Source: Nitrosomonadales bacterium
Lineage (GTDB): Bacteria > Pseudomonadota > Gammaproteobacteria > Burkholderiales > Gallionellaceae
NCBI GenBank assembly: GCA_016234685.1
Contig: JACRAT010000043.1
Span: 62,001 to 126,000 of the forward strand
Direction of reading: 5' to 3'
DNA length: 64,000 bases
Part shown: piece by piece, positions 1 through 8,900 of the stretch
How positions within the stretch are numbered: position 1 is the stretch's first letter
Layout of the letters: every line of letters begins with the position of its first letter
The notes under the pieces: model-generated
Database searches by the model: none
Told to the model about the DNA's origin: nothing
What the model saw: the letters and a program-made list of their open reading frames with translations, nothing else
Program-made: the position numbers and the translations under genes

Positions 1-1
1 G

Positions 2-61
2 TTCAACGACCAGCCGAAAGTGGAGCAGTTGCGCAAGCAGTTCCCGGCGCTGTACCAATAG
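2..61 (+). CDS. C-terminal end of an unidentified protein (cut by window start)
   Basis: An open frame runs from the window edge to a TAG at 59-61 and encodes 19 residues ending in PALYQ. It is charged and Gln-rich, which is too little to name a family. The next gene starts 14 bases downstream on the same strand, so the two may be co-transcribed. Confidence 0.4.
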   Translation, partial: FNDQPKVEQLRKQFPALYQ

Positions 62-75
62 TCAGGGAGAGCGAC

Positions 76-426
76 ATGGTGAGCGCGCTCGGAGTTGCGA
101 CGCCCTACGTGGGCAATTACGCACGGCCCTCTTCGGCTGGCTTGGAGTCCCAACTCGACCAATACAAAGTAAAACTGGCCGACTGGGAGAATTGCCCGTC
201 TTGTAAGACGCCAGAAGGCAAGGCCAAGATCGCAGAGATCAGCGACAGGATCAGCGAGATCGAGCAGCGCCTGAAAGTGGCAGATGCAGCCAAACGGACT
301 GATTCGCCTGCCGCAACGCCTCGCTTAGACCAGAGTCCGTCGGTATCCGTCCCCGGAGGGGGCATAGGCTATGGATCGCTTGTAGTCGGGCCCTCGCTGG
401 GGGGGTATTTGAATGTATTTGCCTGA
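76..426 (+). CDS. Small hypothetical protein with a coiled-coil segment and a CPSC motif
   Basis: This encodes 116 residues and has a good ribosome-binding site (AGGGAG about 6 bases before the ATG). There is no signal peptide. Residues about 22-70 are charged and heptad-like, suggesting a short coiled coil, with two cysteines at 40 and 43 (CPSC). The C-terminal third is rich in Gly, Pro and Ser. It resembles small FlxA-like coiled-coil proteins in overall style only, and I do not recognise a specific family. A strong terminator follows 27 bases after the stop, so this is the last gene of its transcript. Confidence 0.65.
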   Translation: MVSALGVATPYVGNYARPSSAGLESQLDQYKVKLADWENCPSCKTPEGKAKIAEISDRISEIEQRLKVADAAKRTDSPAATPRLDQSPSVSVPGGGIGYGSLVVGPSLGGYLNVFA

Positions 427-452
427 GCTGCGAATCAATAGTTGGATGAACG

Positions 453-484
453 AAATCGGCCGCGCTTCTGCGGCCGATTTTTAT
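453..484 (+). terminator. Rho-independent terminator after the 116-aa protein gene
   Basis: A perfect 11-bp inverted repeat (453-463 with 470-480, AAATCGGCCGC) encloses a 6-base loop and runs into a T tract. It closes the first transcription unit of the window. Confidence 0.85.
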
Positions 485-589
485 TCAGGTTGCCCATCTC
501 GTCTGCTACCGGAAGCTGTAACACAAGGGGCTGGCCCCTTGTGTTAGCATTCCTTCAGCCACACGGGGGGCTGACTGGGAAGCATGTTC

Positions 590-1885
590 ATGCGATTGAT
601 ATTGGTATTTTTTTTCTTTGGTTTGCTGGCAGGTTGCGCCGGGCCGAAATACACCATTGATGATGGCCGCAAAGTAAACGAGGCGTTGCTGGGCGAGATT
701 CGCGCTTATGGGCAGGGGGAGAAGGCGCTGCGTCCGGCCATTGTGCGGGCCTCGACTTTGAAAGATCCCGAATGCGACACTCAATGGGAATTGCCCTTTT
801 CGGTGGCCTCCAGTTATGACGAGAGCGAGGATGATCGCGTGGCGTGGGTGCGCGGACTGGGGGTGGACGAGCGCTTGACGGTCATCGGTGCGGCGCCAGA
901 TAGCCCGCTAAAGATCAATGACAAGATCCAGAAGATCGGCGCTTTCGAAACCAGTAATACGGAAAAGATGCTGCTGTTGTTGGCGAAACAGCGCGACGAA
1001 GGTTTTCCGTTCGAAGTCACCTTGACCAGCAATAAAAAAGCCCGCATCGTGCCATTCAAAGTCTGTCGAGGATATACCCGGTTGGCTCCTCCCAAAAGCC
1101 CGAAAACACAAGACTATCACTGGCTGCTCAGCGTCCAGCCGCTGGATGTGGCGCGCGTCGGCCTGACTGAGGATGAGGCGCTATGGGTGGTGCTCTGGGC
1201 GCAGGGCGTCTCGGAAGAGGGTGGCTTGCGCATGAAGTCGTATCACTACAGTAAGGAGATCGCCAGTACGGTGTATACCTTGTTCACCATTGCTTCGGGT
1301 ATCCATGCCGCTGCGCTGGCCAGTGAAGCGGCGCTCAATATCGCTAGGTCGACCGCCACTAGCATGGTGAGTGACGTGATTCGAAACCAGTTGCTCGAAG
1401 GGGCAAGTACGCTGCGCGAGAAGTTGTCGCCACAGCAGGTACAAACTGCCATGCAGCAGGCTGCCGCCAACCGGAAATCCCTATCCGGGGTCGCTTGGGT
1501 GGCATCGACCATGTTCGAGGAGGCGGACGCCTGGGCCTACACTCGACTCAAAACCTTGAAGGCGAATCCCTTGGCCGCCTTTACCTTGCATCAAAAACTG
1601 ATCGAACGCAAATTCACCTCCAATTCGATGATCTTGGATCCAGAGCGCTTCAAGGCCTTGAATAAGCTGGCCGAGGATGATGGACGAGGAGAGGACGTGA
1701 TTGCCATCTTGCAGGGCATCAGGCCCGAGGATTTGCAGTTTGAAATAAGCGACATGCCGGTGGCGTCTGCCGATGCTTTCAGTTACGACGACATGCGCGA
1801 CAGTGCGAATGGCTCACAGCCCTACGCCCACGGCTTGGTGGATGGAATGCTGAACATGCCGGTCGCATCAGGTAACGCCAATTGA
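590..1885 (+). CDS. Lipoprotein with PDZ-like region, degenerate M48 peptidase relative
   Basis: This is a 431-residue lipoprotein. The signal peptide ends in the lipobox LLAGC with Cys at residue 16, so it should be anchored in the outer membrane. The ATG at 590 is preferred over the one at 584 because GGGAAG lies 7 bases upstream of it. Residues about 95-160 look like a PDZ fold (the APDSPLKINDKI segment is typical of a PDZ carboxylate loop region). After it, TEDEALWVVLWAQGVS (193-208) aligns with the helix that in M48 metallopeptidases carries HExxH, but the His and Glu are absent. A later EEADAWAYTRL (310-320) matches the downstream Glu/Asp zinc-site helix. I infer a catalytically dead M48-like protein. 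It overlaps the MORN gene by one base (TGATG), implying translational coupling. Confidence 0.6.
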   Translation: MRLILVFFFFGLLAGCAGPKYTIDDGRKVNEALLGEIRAYGQGEKALRPAIVRASTLKDPECDTQWELPFSVASSYDESEDDRVAWVRGLGVDERLTVIGAAPDSPLKINDKIQKIGAFETSNTEKMLLLLAKQRDEGFPFEVTLTSNKKARIVPFKVCRGYTRLAPPKSPKTQDYHWLLSVQPLDVARVGLTEDEALWVVLWAQGVSEEGGLRMKSYHYSKEIASTVYTLFTIASGIHAAALASEAALNIARSTATSMVSDVIRNQLLEGASTLREKLSPQQVQTAMQQAAANRKSLSGVAWVASTMFEEADAWAYTRLKTLKANPLAAFTLHQKLIERKFTSNSMILDPERFKALNKLAEDDGRGEDVIAILQGIRPEDLQFEISDMPVASADAFSYDDMRDSANGSQPYAHGLVDGMLNMPVASGNAN

Positions 1886-3936
1886 TGCCCTCCAACCTGT
1901 CCAAGATGCTGACGCGCTCGATATGTTGGGCCGTGCTGGCGTCGCTATTGATGCTCACCGGGCTGTCGCTGGCGGAGGATGCGCCTGTTCCTGCTGTGCT
2001 GGCCCCGGCTGCCTCGGCCCCCATTGCTACCGAGGTTCCTGCTGCGTCTTCGTCCGCCCCTGCCATGACTGTCGAGCCGGCGTCTGCCGTCCTTGGAGTT
2101 GCGAGCTCTGCACCACCGGTAACTGATGCCGCTCCGCCGCCGGAGCCGGAGGGATGCCGTCCACTGACGCTCAAGGCTATGTCCGCCGATGTAAAGGCAT
2201 TCAATGCCCAAGCCCAAAAACTCGATCTGGCCGAGCAGGCGCGATTGTTTGACGAGGTCTTGTTGTTGTGGGGGAAGGCCGTGGCGCAATGCGAAGGGCA
2301 TCCCAAAGAGCAGGCTCAGCATAATCTGTCCAACAGCCAGAAAGCGCGCAACAACATCGCCGAGCAACTTGGTTCCGGGCCGCAATGTGTGGCGACGACC
2401 AAGGATGCGGAGTCTTTGCAGAATATGGCGAAGCAGGCATTGAGTGAGCGGCGCTGGAACGATGCGAGCATCTTGTTCCTTAAGTCGGAGAGCCTGTGGG
2501 ATATGGCGTCCGAGGATTGTTCCGGCAGACAGCAGGAGCAGGCCAACCGTCGCCGAAGCGAAGCAGGGATCGACGGCCACAATGCAGAGTTCTGTGCACC
2601 CTTGTTCGAAAAAGCACGGGAGCAGACGCAGAAGCTACGCTCATCGCAAGTTCCGCTTTCGCCAGAGGATAAGCAGAACCAATCCATGCTGGCTGAGACG
2701 CTGTGGCGGGAGGCCATGGAAACTTGCAAGGGCGATGCGGTGAAGGATATTGCGCGCAACAATGCTCAGGCGCTGGCTCGTGAGCGGGGCACGCCTTGGG
2801 TCGCCCGAGTCCTGCCCGCCCCGTCTCCTCAATCGGCTCAAGTCGCTCCGAAAGTCGAGGTGGCCGACCCCGCATCGGCTCGGGTGGGCGGTTCGCTGCC
2901 TGACGCATCGGGAAAGTCTCCGCCCTCTCCTCTCGTACCTGCGGCAGCGCCTCCTACGGTCGCGGCGAGCGCTCCGACCAAGCAAGTCGAGCCGCAACGA
3001 GCCGCCAGTTCCGGCTCGTCTGCCCCGGCCATCGTTGGCCCTGTAGCGGCTCTGGTGGTCGGTGCATCCGCAGCTCAGTCGTCTGCGCTCGGTCTTAATG
3101 TCGCTGCGCCAAGCGGTGCTCAGCCTGCTGCCCATGAGTCATCACCGAAGCGACCACCTTCTGCCAAACTGACGGAGTTCAATGCGGAGGATGCCAGAGG
3201 CTTGGATACCTATTCCGGTCTCGTAAAGATCGTTTGGGGCAACGGCGATGTGTATGAAGGCGATCTGGTGCAAGGCCAGCGGCAAGGCAAGGGCAGCTTC
3301 AACTGGAAGAGTGGACAGCGCTACGAGGGGGATTGGGTACACGACAAACCACAAGGACAGGGCAGCATCAAATTTGCCAATGGTAACCAATACGAAGGCA
3401 GCGTATCGGATGCCGTTCCGCAGGGGCAAGGCCGGATGCAGTACGCATCCGGCGATAGCTACATCGGAAATTTCACGGCTGGCGCACCCGATGGTCAAGG
3501 GATCTACACTTGGAAGAGTGGGCAGAAATACGATGGTGGCTGGAGGAACTTCCGTCCCAGCGGACTAGGCCGTATGTGGTTCGCCTCAGGAGAAAGCTAC
3601 GTCGGCAATTATGTTAACGGCGAACCAGACGGCGAGGGCGAATACCTGTTCTCCAATGGTGACAAATACACCGGCACATGGAAATCCGGCAAGAAACAGG
3701 GGGCCGGTCGCACGCAGTTCGCTTCGGGAGAGTTGTATGTCGGCAACTATGTCGATGGACAAGCAGACGGTGAGGGTGAGTACACTTTTGCCAATGGCGA
3801 CAAATATGTAGGCCACTGGAAGGCCGGCTTGCGGCATGGGCAGGGAGCTTACATCTGGAAGAGCGGAGAGCGGTGGGACGGTACCTTCGAGAACAATGCG
3901 AGAGTCCTTCAGGATAAGCCGACTCCCGCGAACTGA
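1885..3936 (+). CDS. Exported MORN-repeat protein
   Basis: This encodes 683 residues from the ATG at 1885 (the TTG three bases earlier is less likely). A signal peptide of about 30 residues ends near LSLAED. The middle part (about 90-300) is helical, with repeated Cys-containing TPR-like stretches. Residues about 300-430 are an Ala/Pro/Ser-rich linker. From about 440 to the end there are nine full and one partial MORN repeats of 23 residues, each with a YxGxW/Y core followed by GxG. MORN repeats are known as lipid- or protein-binding beta-hairpin arrays. Export plus the long linker suggest a periplasmic or surface-tethered binding protein. It is translationally coupled to the preceding lipoprotein, so the two probably act together. 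The precise role is unknown. Confidence 0.8.
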   Translation: MPSNLSKMLTRSICWAVLASLLMLTGLSLAEDAPVPAVLAPAASAPIATEVPAASSSAPAMTVEPASAVLGVASSAPPVTDAAPPPEPEGCRPLTLKAMSADVKAFNAQAQKLDLAEQARLFDEVLLLWGKAVAQCEGHPKEQAQHNLSNSQKARNNIAEQLGSGPQCVATTKDAESLQNMAKQALSERRWNDASILFLKSESLWDMASEDCSGRQQEQANRRRSEAGIDGHNAEFCAPLFEKAREQTQKLRSSQVPLSPEDKQNQSMLAETLWREAMETCKGDAVKDIARNNAQALARERGTPWVARVLPAPSPQSAQVAPKVEVADPASARVGGSLPDASGKSPPSPLVPAAAPPTVAASAPTKQVEPQRAASSGSSAPAIVGPVAALVVGASAAQSSALGLNVAAPSGAQPAAHESSPKRPPSAKLTEFNAEDARGLDTYSGLVKIVWGNGDVYEGDLVQGQRQGKGSFNWKSGQRYEGDWVHDKPQGQGSIKFANGNQYEGSVSDAVPQGQGRMQYASGDSYIGNFTAGAPDGQGIYTWKSGQKYDGGWRNFRPSGLGRMWFASGESYVGNYVNGEPDGEGEYLFSNGDKYTGTWKSGKKQGAGRTQFASGELYVGNYVDGQADGEGEYTFANGDKYVGHWKAGLRHGQGAYIWKSGERWDGTFENNARVLQDKPTPAN

Positions 3937-3962
3937 GCTCCGGCACAATCTCGCCAATGTCC

Positions 3963-3988
3963 CCGCCCGTCAGTCTGAAGACGGGCGG
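3963..3988. terminator. GC-rich hairpin between convergent genes
   Basis: A perfect 9-bp inverted repeat (CCGCCCGTC at 3963-3971, GACGGGCGG at 3980-3988) with an 8-base loop lies between the convergent MORN and LysR genes. It has no T tract on either side, so intrinsic termination is uncertain. The position suits a shared end of two transcripts. Confidence 0.4.
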
Positions 3989-4000
3989 CGCAGGTGGCGA

Positions 4001-4936
4001 CTAAACCACCAAGTGCGAACCTTTCTCGCGGTACACCTCGATCAGCATCTCGACGAAGCGATTGGCTTGCGGCGACATGGGCTTGCCCTTGCGCAGCACT
4101 AGGCCGTAGCCGCGTTGCGGGAAGTATTGGTCGAGCGGGATGCTGACCAGTTTTTCCTGTCCAGTCAGGCAGATGTCGGTGACGATGGAGATGCCCATGC
4201 CCAGTTCGACATATTTTTTGATGACCTCCCAGCCGCCCGCCTCCAGCGTGACTCTGAACGAAAGGTTGTGTTGTTGGAACACGAACTTGACCACTCCCCA
4301 AGTGGAAAGATGGCGCGGAGGCAGGATCAGCCCGTACTGGCTGATGTCTTCCAGCGTCACGTTTTCCTTCTCGGCCAGCGGGTGGCCGATCGGCGTGATG
4401 AGTGCCGGATTGAAGGTGACGATGGGTTGATAGGTGATGTCGTCCGGCACATCCAGCATGGAGCCTACGGCGAAGTCGATCTCGTCTGATTTCAGCATCT
4501 TGAGGCCGTCGCGCCCGGTCTCGTTGTAAAGACGCAGGTGGATGCCGGGATAGGCTTTGGAGAAGCGGCTTACCGCTTCGGGCAGGATGTAGAGGATGGT
4601 CGATTCGCCCGCTCCGATGTTCAGTTCACCTGATTCCAGCCGTCCGTGCTGGGCGATGAAGTTGGAGTGAAGATCATCCATGCCGCGCACCAGCGGTTCG
4701 GCCAGCGCGTAAAGCGCCTCGCCATCCGGGGTCAGACGCAAGGTCGGCCCACGCCGCTCGAACAGAGTGGTGCTCATTTCTCGCTCCAAGGCCTGAATTT
4801 GTAGCGTGATCGAAGGCTGGCTCAGGAATAGTTTCTGTGCTGCCAAGGTGATGCTGCCACAGCGCACGACCTGGCAAAATGCGCGCATCTGTTTGAGTCT
4901 ATTGGTTTTGTAGTAAGCCTGTTTGTCCGCTGACAT
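4001..4936 (-). CDS. LysR-family transcriptional regulator, CysB-like
   Basis: This encodes 311 residues from the ATG at 4936. An upstream extension of 21 residues is open, but GAGGGAG lies about 10 bases before this internal ATG and the protein then begins like other family members. The winged-helix domain covers residues about 12-70 (MRAFCQVVRCGSITLAAQKL, then LSQPSITLQIQALE). The periplasmic-binding-like effector domain covers about 90-300. The style of the effector domain resembles CysB/Cbl-type members. It is divergent from rnfB with 145 bases between starts, the usual position for a LysR gene that controls its neighbour. I therefore infer control of the rnf-nifJ operon. The inducer is unknown. 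Confidence 0.85.
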   Translation of the reverse strand: MSADKQAYYKTNRLKQMRAFCQVVRCGSITLAAQKLFLSQPSITLQIQALEREMSTTLFERRGPTLRLTPDGEALYALAEPLVRGMDDLHSNFIAQHGRLESGELNIGAGESTILYILPEAVSRFSKAYPGIHLRLYNETGRDGLKMLKSDEIDFAVGSMLDVPDDITYQPIVTFNPALITPIGHPLAEKENVTLEDISQYGLILPPRHLSTWGVVKFVFQQHNLSFRVTLEAGGWEVIKKYVELGMGISIVTDICLTGQEKLVSIPLDQYFPQRGYGLVLRKGKPMSPQANRFVEMLIEVYREKGSHLVV

Positions 4937-5081
4937 TTCCCCGCACTCCCTCGTCACGAGTTTTATTAATACTGAAAATTGAAATAATTGATTCCACAAA
5001 TGATTGTAACTTGAATAACCTTTGCATCCTCAGGAAATATGAGTGGGCGACTTTGAGTGCCTGCCGTTGCAGGGGAGCAAC
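4937..5081. promoter_or_regulatory. Divergent promoter region between LysR gene and rnfB
   Basis: These 145 bases are much more AT-rich than the flanking genes. Between 4963 and 4987 there is an imperfect dyad (TTATT, 15 bases, AATAA) of the size expected for a LysR half-site pair. No clear sigma-70 boxes stand out. The assignment rests on position and base composition. Confidence 0.35.
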
Positions 5082-5963
5082 TTGGACATACTTCACAACA
5101 TTCTGTTGGCGTCAACTTTCATGGCTGGATTGGGTGCGTTGCTGGCGCTCTTCCTTGCCATCGCAAGCAAGCGTCTCTACGTGTTTGAAGATCCGCGCAT
5201 CGCTCAGGTCGAAGAGATGCTCCCTCATTCCAATTGCGGTGCGTGCGGCACGGCGGGCTGTCGCAACTTCGCCGAACAAGCCGTCGAAGGTCGTATCGAG
5301 CCAGCTGGCTGTACCGTCAACTCACCAGAACGAAACAAAGTGATCGCCTCGATGCTGGGAGTCTCCTTGGGCGAGGTGGAAAAGCGCGTGGCGCGCTTGG
5401 CCTGCGCCGGTGGCAGCCATGTCGCCAAGATGCGCGCGAACTATGTCGGACATACCTCCTGCCGTGCTGCGACGGTGGCGGGCGGGGGCGGCAAGAGCTG
5501 TGCCTGGGGCTGTCTGGGCTTGGGCGATTGCGCCGATGTGTGTGATTTCGATGCCATCGTGATGGATGAGCACGGCCTGCCGCGCGTCATCGCCGACAAG
5601 TGTACGGCCTGCGGCGACTGCGTGGACATCTGCCCCAAGCAACTGTTCTCCATCCAGCCCGTGTCGCACAAACTTTGGCTAGCTTGCCGCAACGAGGCCG
5701 ATCCCAAGGTGGCCGAGGCGGATTGCGAAGTGGCTTGCACCGCCTGTGGACGCTGCGTGATGGATGCCGCGCCCGGCCTGATCCATCTGGAGAGCAACCT
5801 CGCCGTCATCGACTATGCACGCGACACCGCAGCGACTCGTCAAGCCATCGAGCGCTGCCCCACCGGAGCCATCGTCTGGCTCGAAGGTGACCATATCAGC
5901 AAGGGCAAAGCTGCCAAAAAGATCATCCGTATCCAATCGTTACCTGTCACCGCAGACGCATAG
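5082..5963 (+). CDS. rnfB: Electron transport complex subunit RnfB
   Basis: RnfB is the iron-sulfur subunit that passes electrons between ferredoxin and the membrane Rnf complex. I chose the TTG at 5082 (293 residues) because AGGGGAG lies just upstream and the protein then starts directly with its single N-terminal membrane helix (LLASTFMAGLGALLALFLAI), as RnfB proteins do; a GTG at 5043 is the alternative. A C-rich cluster follows (SNCGACGTAGC and the Cys near residue 77), which is the RnfB N-terminal 4Fe-4S motif. Then come ferredoxin-type clusters (CTACGDCVDICPK and a further VACTACGRC group). nifJ starts 8 bases after the stop, so the ferredoxin-linked enzyme and its membrane acceptor are made together. 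Confidence 0.92.
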   Translation: MDILHNILLASTFMAGLGALLALFLAIASKRLYVFEDPRIAQVEEMLPHSNCGACGTAGCRNFAEQAVEGRIEPAGCTVNSPERNKVIASMLGVSLGEVEKRVARLACAGGSHVAKMRANYVGHTSCRAATVAGGGGKSCAWGCLGLGDCADVCDFDAIVMDEHGLPRVIADKCTACGDCVDICPKQLFSIQPVSHKLWLACRNEADPKVAEADCEVACTACGRCVMDAAPGLIHLESNLAVIDYARDTAATRQAIERCPTGAIVWLEGDHISKGKAAKKIIRIQSLPVTADA

Positions 5964-5971
5964 GGGAAGCC

Positions 5972-8900
5972 ATGTTAGACAAGCTCAATCCGTTCAAATT
6001 GTTCGGCGCCGCAGCCAGTCCCGAAGAGAAAGTCACCTACAAGTATCCCGGCACGCGCGATGCCATCGACGGCAACACCGCTGTGATCCTAGTGGAGCGC
6101 GAAGCGTCGCAGGGCGCAGGCGCTTACCCGATCACGCCGTCCACCCAGATGGGCGAATACTGGGCGGAAGAAGTCGCCAAGGGGCACTTGAATGCGGCAG
6201 GCAAGCCGCTGATCTTCGTTGAGCCAGAATCCGAACACGCCGCTGCGGGCGTGACGGCAGGTCTGTCGATGACCGGTCTGCGCGCGGTCAACTTCACCTC
6301 CTCGCAAGGCTTGGCCTTCATGCACGAATCGCTCTACGCAGCGGTCGGCAAGCGTCTGCCTTACGTGCTGAATCTGGGCTGTCGCGCCATCACCAAGACT
6401 TCGCTTAACGTGCACTGCGCGCACGATGACTACCACTGTGCCGACGACACCGGCTTCATCCAAGTGATGGCGAAGAACGCGCAAGAGGCAGCCGACCTCA
6501 ACATGATCGCGCGCAAGACCGCTGAACTGGCGCTGACCCCGGCCATCGTGGCACAGGACGGCTTCCTGACCACCCACCTGATCGAGCCGATGCTGGTGCC
6601 GGAGAAGGAACTGATCGCCGAATATCTGGGTGACGCCGATGACATCATCGACACGCCGACCCCTGCGCAAGCGATGCTGTACGGCCCGAGGCGCCGCCGC
6701 GTGCCATCCACATGGGACGTGGATAATCCGATGCAGACCGGCGTGGTGCAGAACCAAGATGCCTACATGCAGGCCGTCGCTGCGCAGCGCCCCTACTTTT
6801 TCGACCACATCCCGTCGCTGTTCGACAAGAACGCAGAAGAGTTCTTCAGCCTGACCGGCCGTCGCTACAACCGCGTGGACGCTTATCGCTGTGAAGATGC
6901 CGACTACGTCATCCTCGGCCAAGGCAGCATGACCGTGCAGGCCGCCGCTGTTGCCGACTGGCTGCGTGACAACCGCAAGCTGAAGGTGGGCGTGGTCAAC
7001 ATCACCATGTTCCGCCCCTTCCCCGGCGATCTGCTGGGCAAGGTATTGAAGGGCAAGCAGGGCGTCGCCGTACTGGAGCGCACCGACCAGCCGCTGTCCG
7101 AAGACCTGCCGCTGATGCGCGAAGTGCGCGCTACTGTTTCCAAGTGCCTAGAGAATGGCAAGGAGCTGAATCATAACGGCTATACCGCCTACGAGACGGT
7201 GAAAGACATGCCCTCGCTGTACTCCGGCTGTTACGGCCTGGGCTCGCGCGACCTGCAACCGGAAGGCCTGATCGCTGCTGTCGAGAACATGCTGCCGGGC
7301 GCTGCTCACCGCAAGTTCTTCTACCTGTCGGTGGATTTTGTGCGAGAGGTATCCGCCAACCCCAAGCAAGAGATCCGTCAGCAAGAATTGCAGACCGCTT
7401 ACCCCGGTATCAAGGACTTGGCGTTGCGCGGCACTGAAAACCCCAATCTGTTGCCCCCCGGCGCGATCGCCGTGCGTATGCACTCGGTGGGCGGCTGGGG
7501 CGCGGTGACCACCGGCAAGAATCTGGCGATGACGTTGTTCGAGTTGCTGGGCTGGGACATCAAGGCCAATCCGAAATACGGCTCGGAGAAGAAAGGTCAG
7601 CCGACCACTTACTATCTGTCGGCCGCGCCGGAGCCGATCCGCATCAACTGCGAATACACCCACGTGGACGTGGTGCTGTCACCCGATCCGCAGGTGTTTT
7701 TGCACACCAACGCGCTGGAAGGCATGAAGCAAGGCGGCGTATTCATCATCCAGAGCAATCTGGGCAGCGCCGCAGCGGTGTGGGAGACCTTCCCGATGCG
7801 CACCCAGCAATACATCGTGGACATGGGCATCCGCGTGTTCTATCTGGATGCGTTCAAAATCGCCCGCGAGGAATCGTCCAACGTTGACCTGCAACTGCGT
7901 ATGCAGGGCAACGCCTTTCAGGGTGCGTTCTTCCGCGCTTCCGATGTCAAGGAGCGCGCCGGGCTGACTGAAGAGGCGCTGTTCACTGCAATCGAGAATC
8001 AGCTCGAAGCCAAGTTCGGCAAAAAGGGCAAACGCATCGTCGAGGACAATCTGCGCGTGGTGCGGCGCGGCTATGAAGAGTTGCACGAGCTGCCGGTGGC
8101 GGAGATGAAGGTCGGTCAGCGCGCCAAGCCTGCCGCCAAAGCCGCGCCCGCGCTGCCCATCATGCTCAAGCGCCAGCCGGAAGGCGACGGCGGCCTGTCC
8201 GACATCCACCGTTTCTGGGAGCAGACCGGCAGCTTCTACCTGAAGGGGCAAGGCTCGGACAATCTGGTCGATCCCTTCATGGGTTTGTCCGTCGTGCCCG
8301 CCGTCACCGGCGTGTACCGTGACATGACCGGCGTGCGCTTCGAGCATCCCGAGTGGAACGCCGAAAATTGCACCGCCTGCGGCGAGTGCTACACGCAATG
8401 CCCGGACAGCGCCATCCCCGGCTTGGTCTCCACCGTGGCCGACGTGCTGAACAGCGCCGTGCAGAAGATCGAAGTGGGCGGTCGCCCGACCCGCTTCCTG
8501 CGCAAATTCACCCGTGGCGTGGAAAAGAAGCTACGCAACGCGCTGGACCGCGACGGGCTGGACGTGCGCGCCCTGCTGGCACAAGCCATCACCGAATCGC
8601 TGGTGGAAGACCCGACCGGTGGCGAAGACCGCCCCCGTCTGGAAGCCGAGATCGAGTTGCTGCGCGAGTTCCTCGGCGGCTTCAAGTTCGCCACCACCAA
8701 GCCTTACTGGACGCAGAAGGAGAAAAAGGGCGCGGGCAGCGGCGGCCTGTTCTCCATCACCATCAACCCCTACACCTGCAAGGGCTGCGCGCTGTGCGTG
8801 GACGTGTGCAACGACAACGCGCTGACTATGGTGACGCAGACACCGGAATCCATCCAGAGCCTGCGTGACGACTGGAGCTTCTGGCTCGACCTGCCGACCA

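Noticed and set aside
3220-3906. A tandem DNA repeat or CRISPR-like array with 69-base period
   Set aside because: The period is the 23-residue MORN unit. The DNA copies vary at many positions and no conserved repeat-spacer pattern exists.
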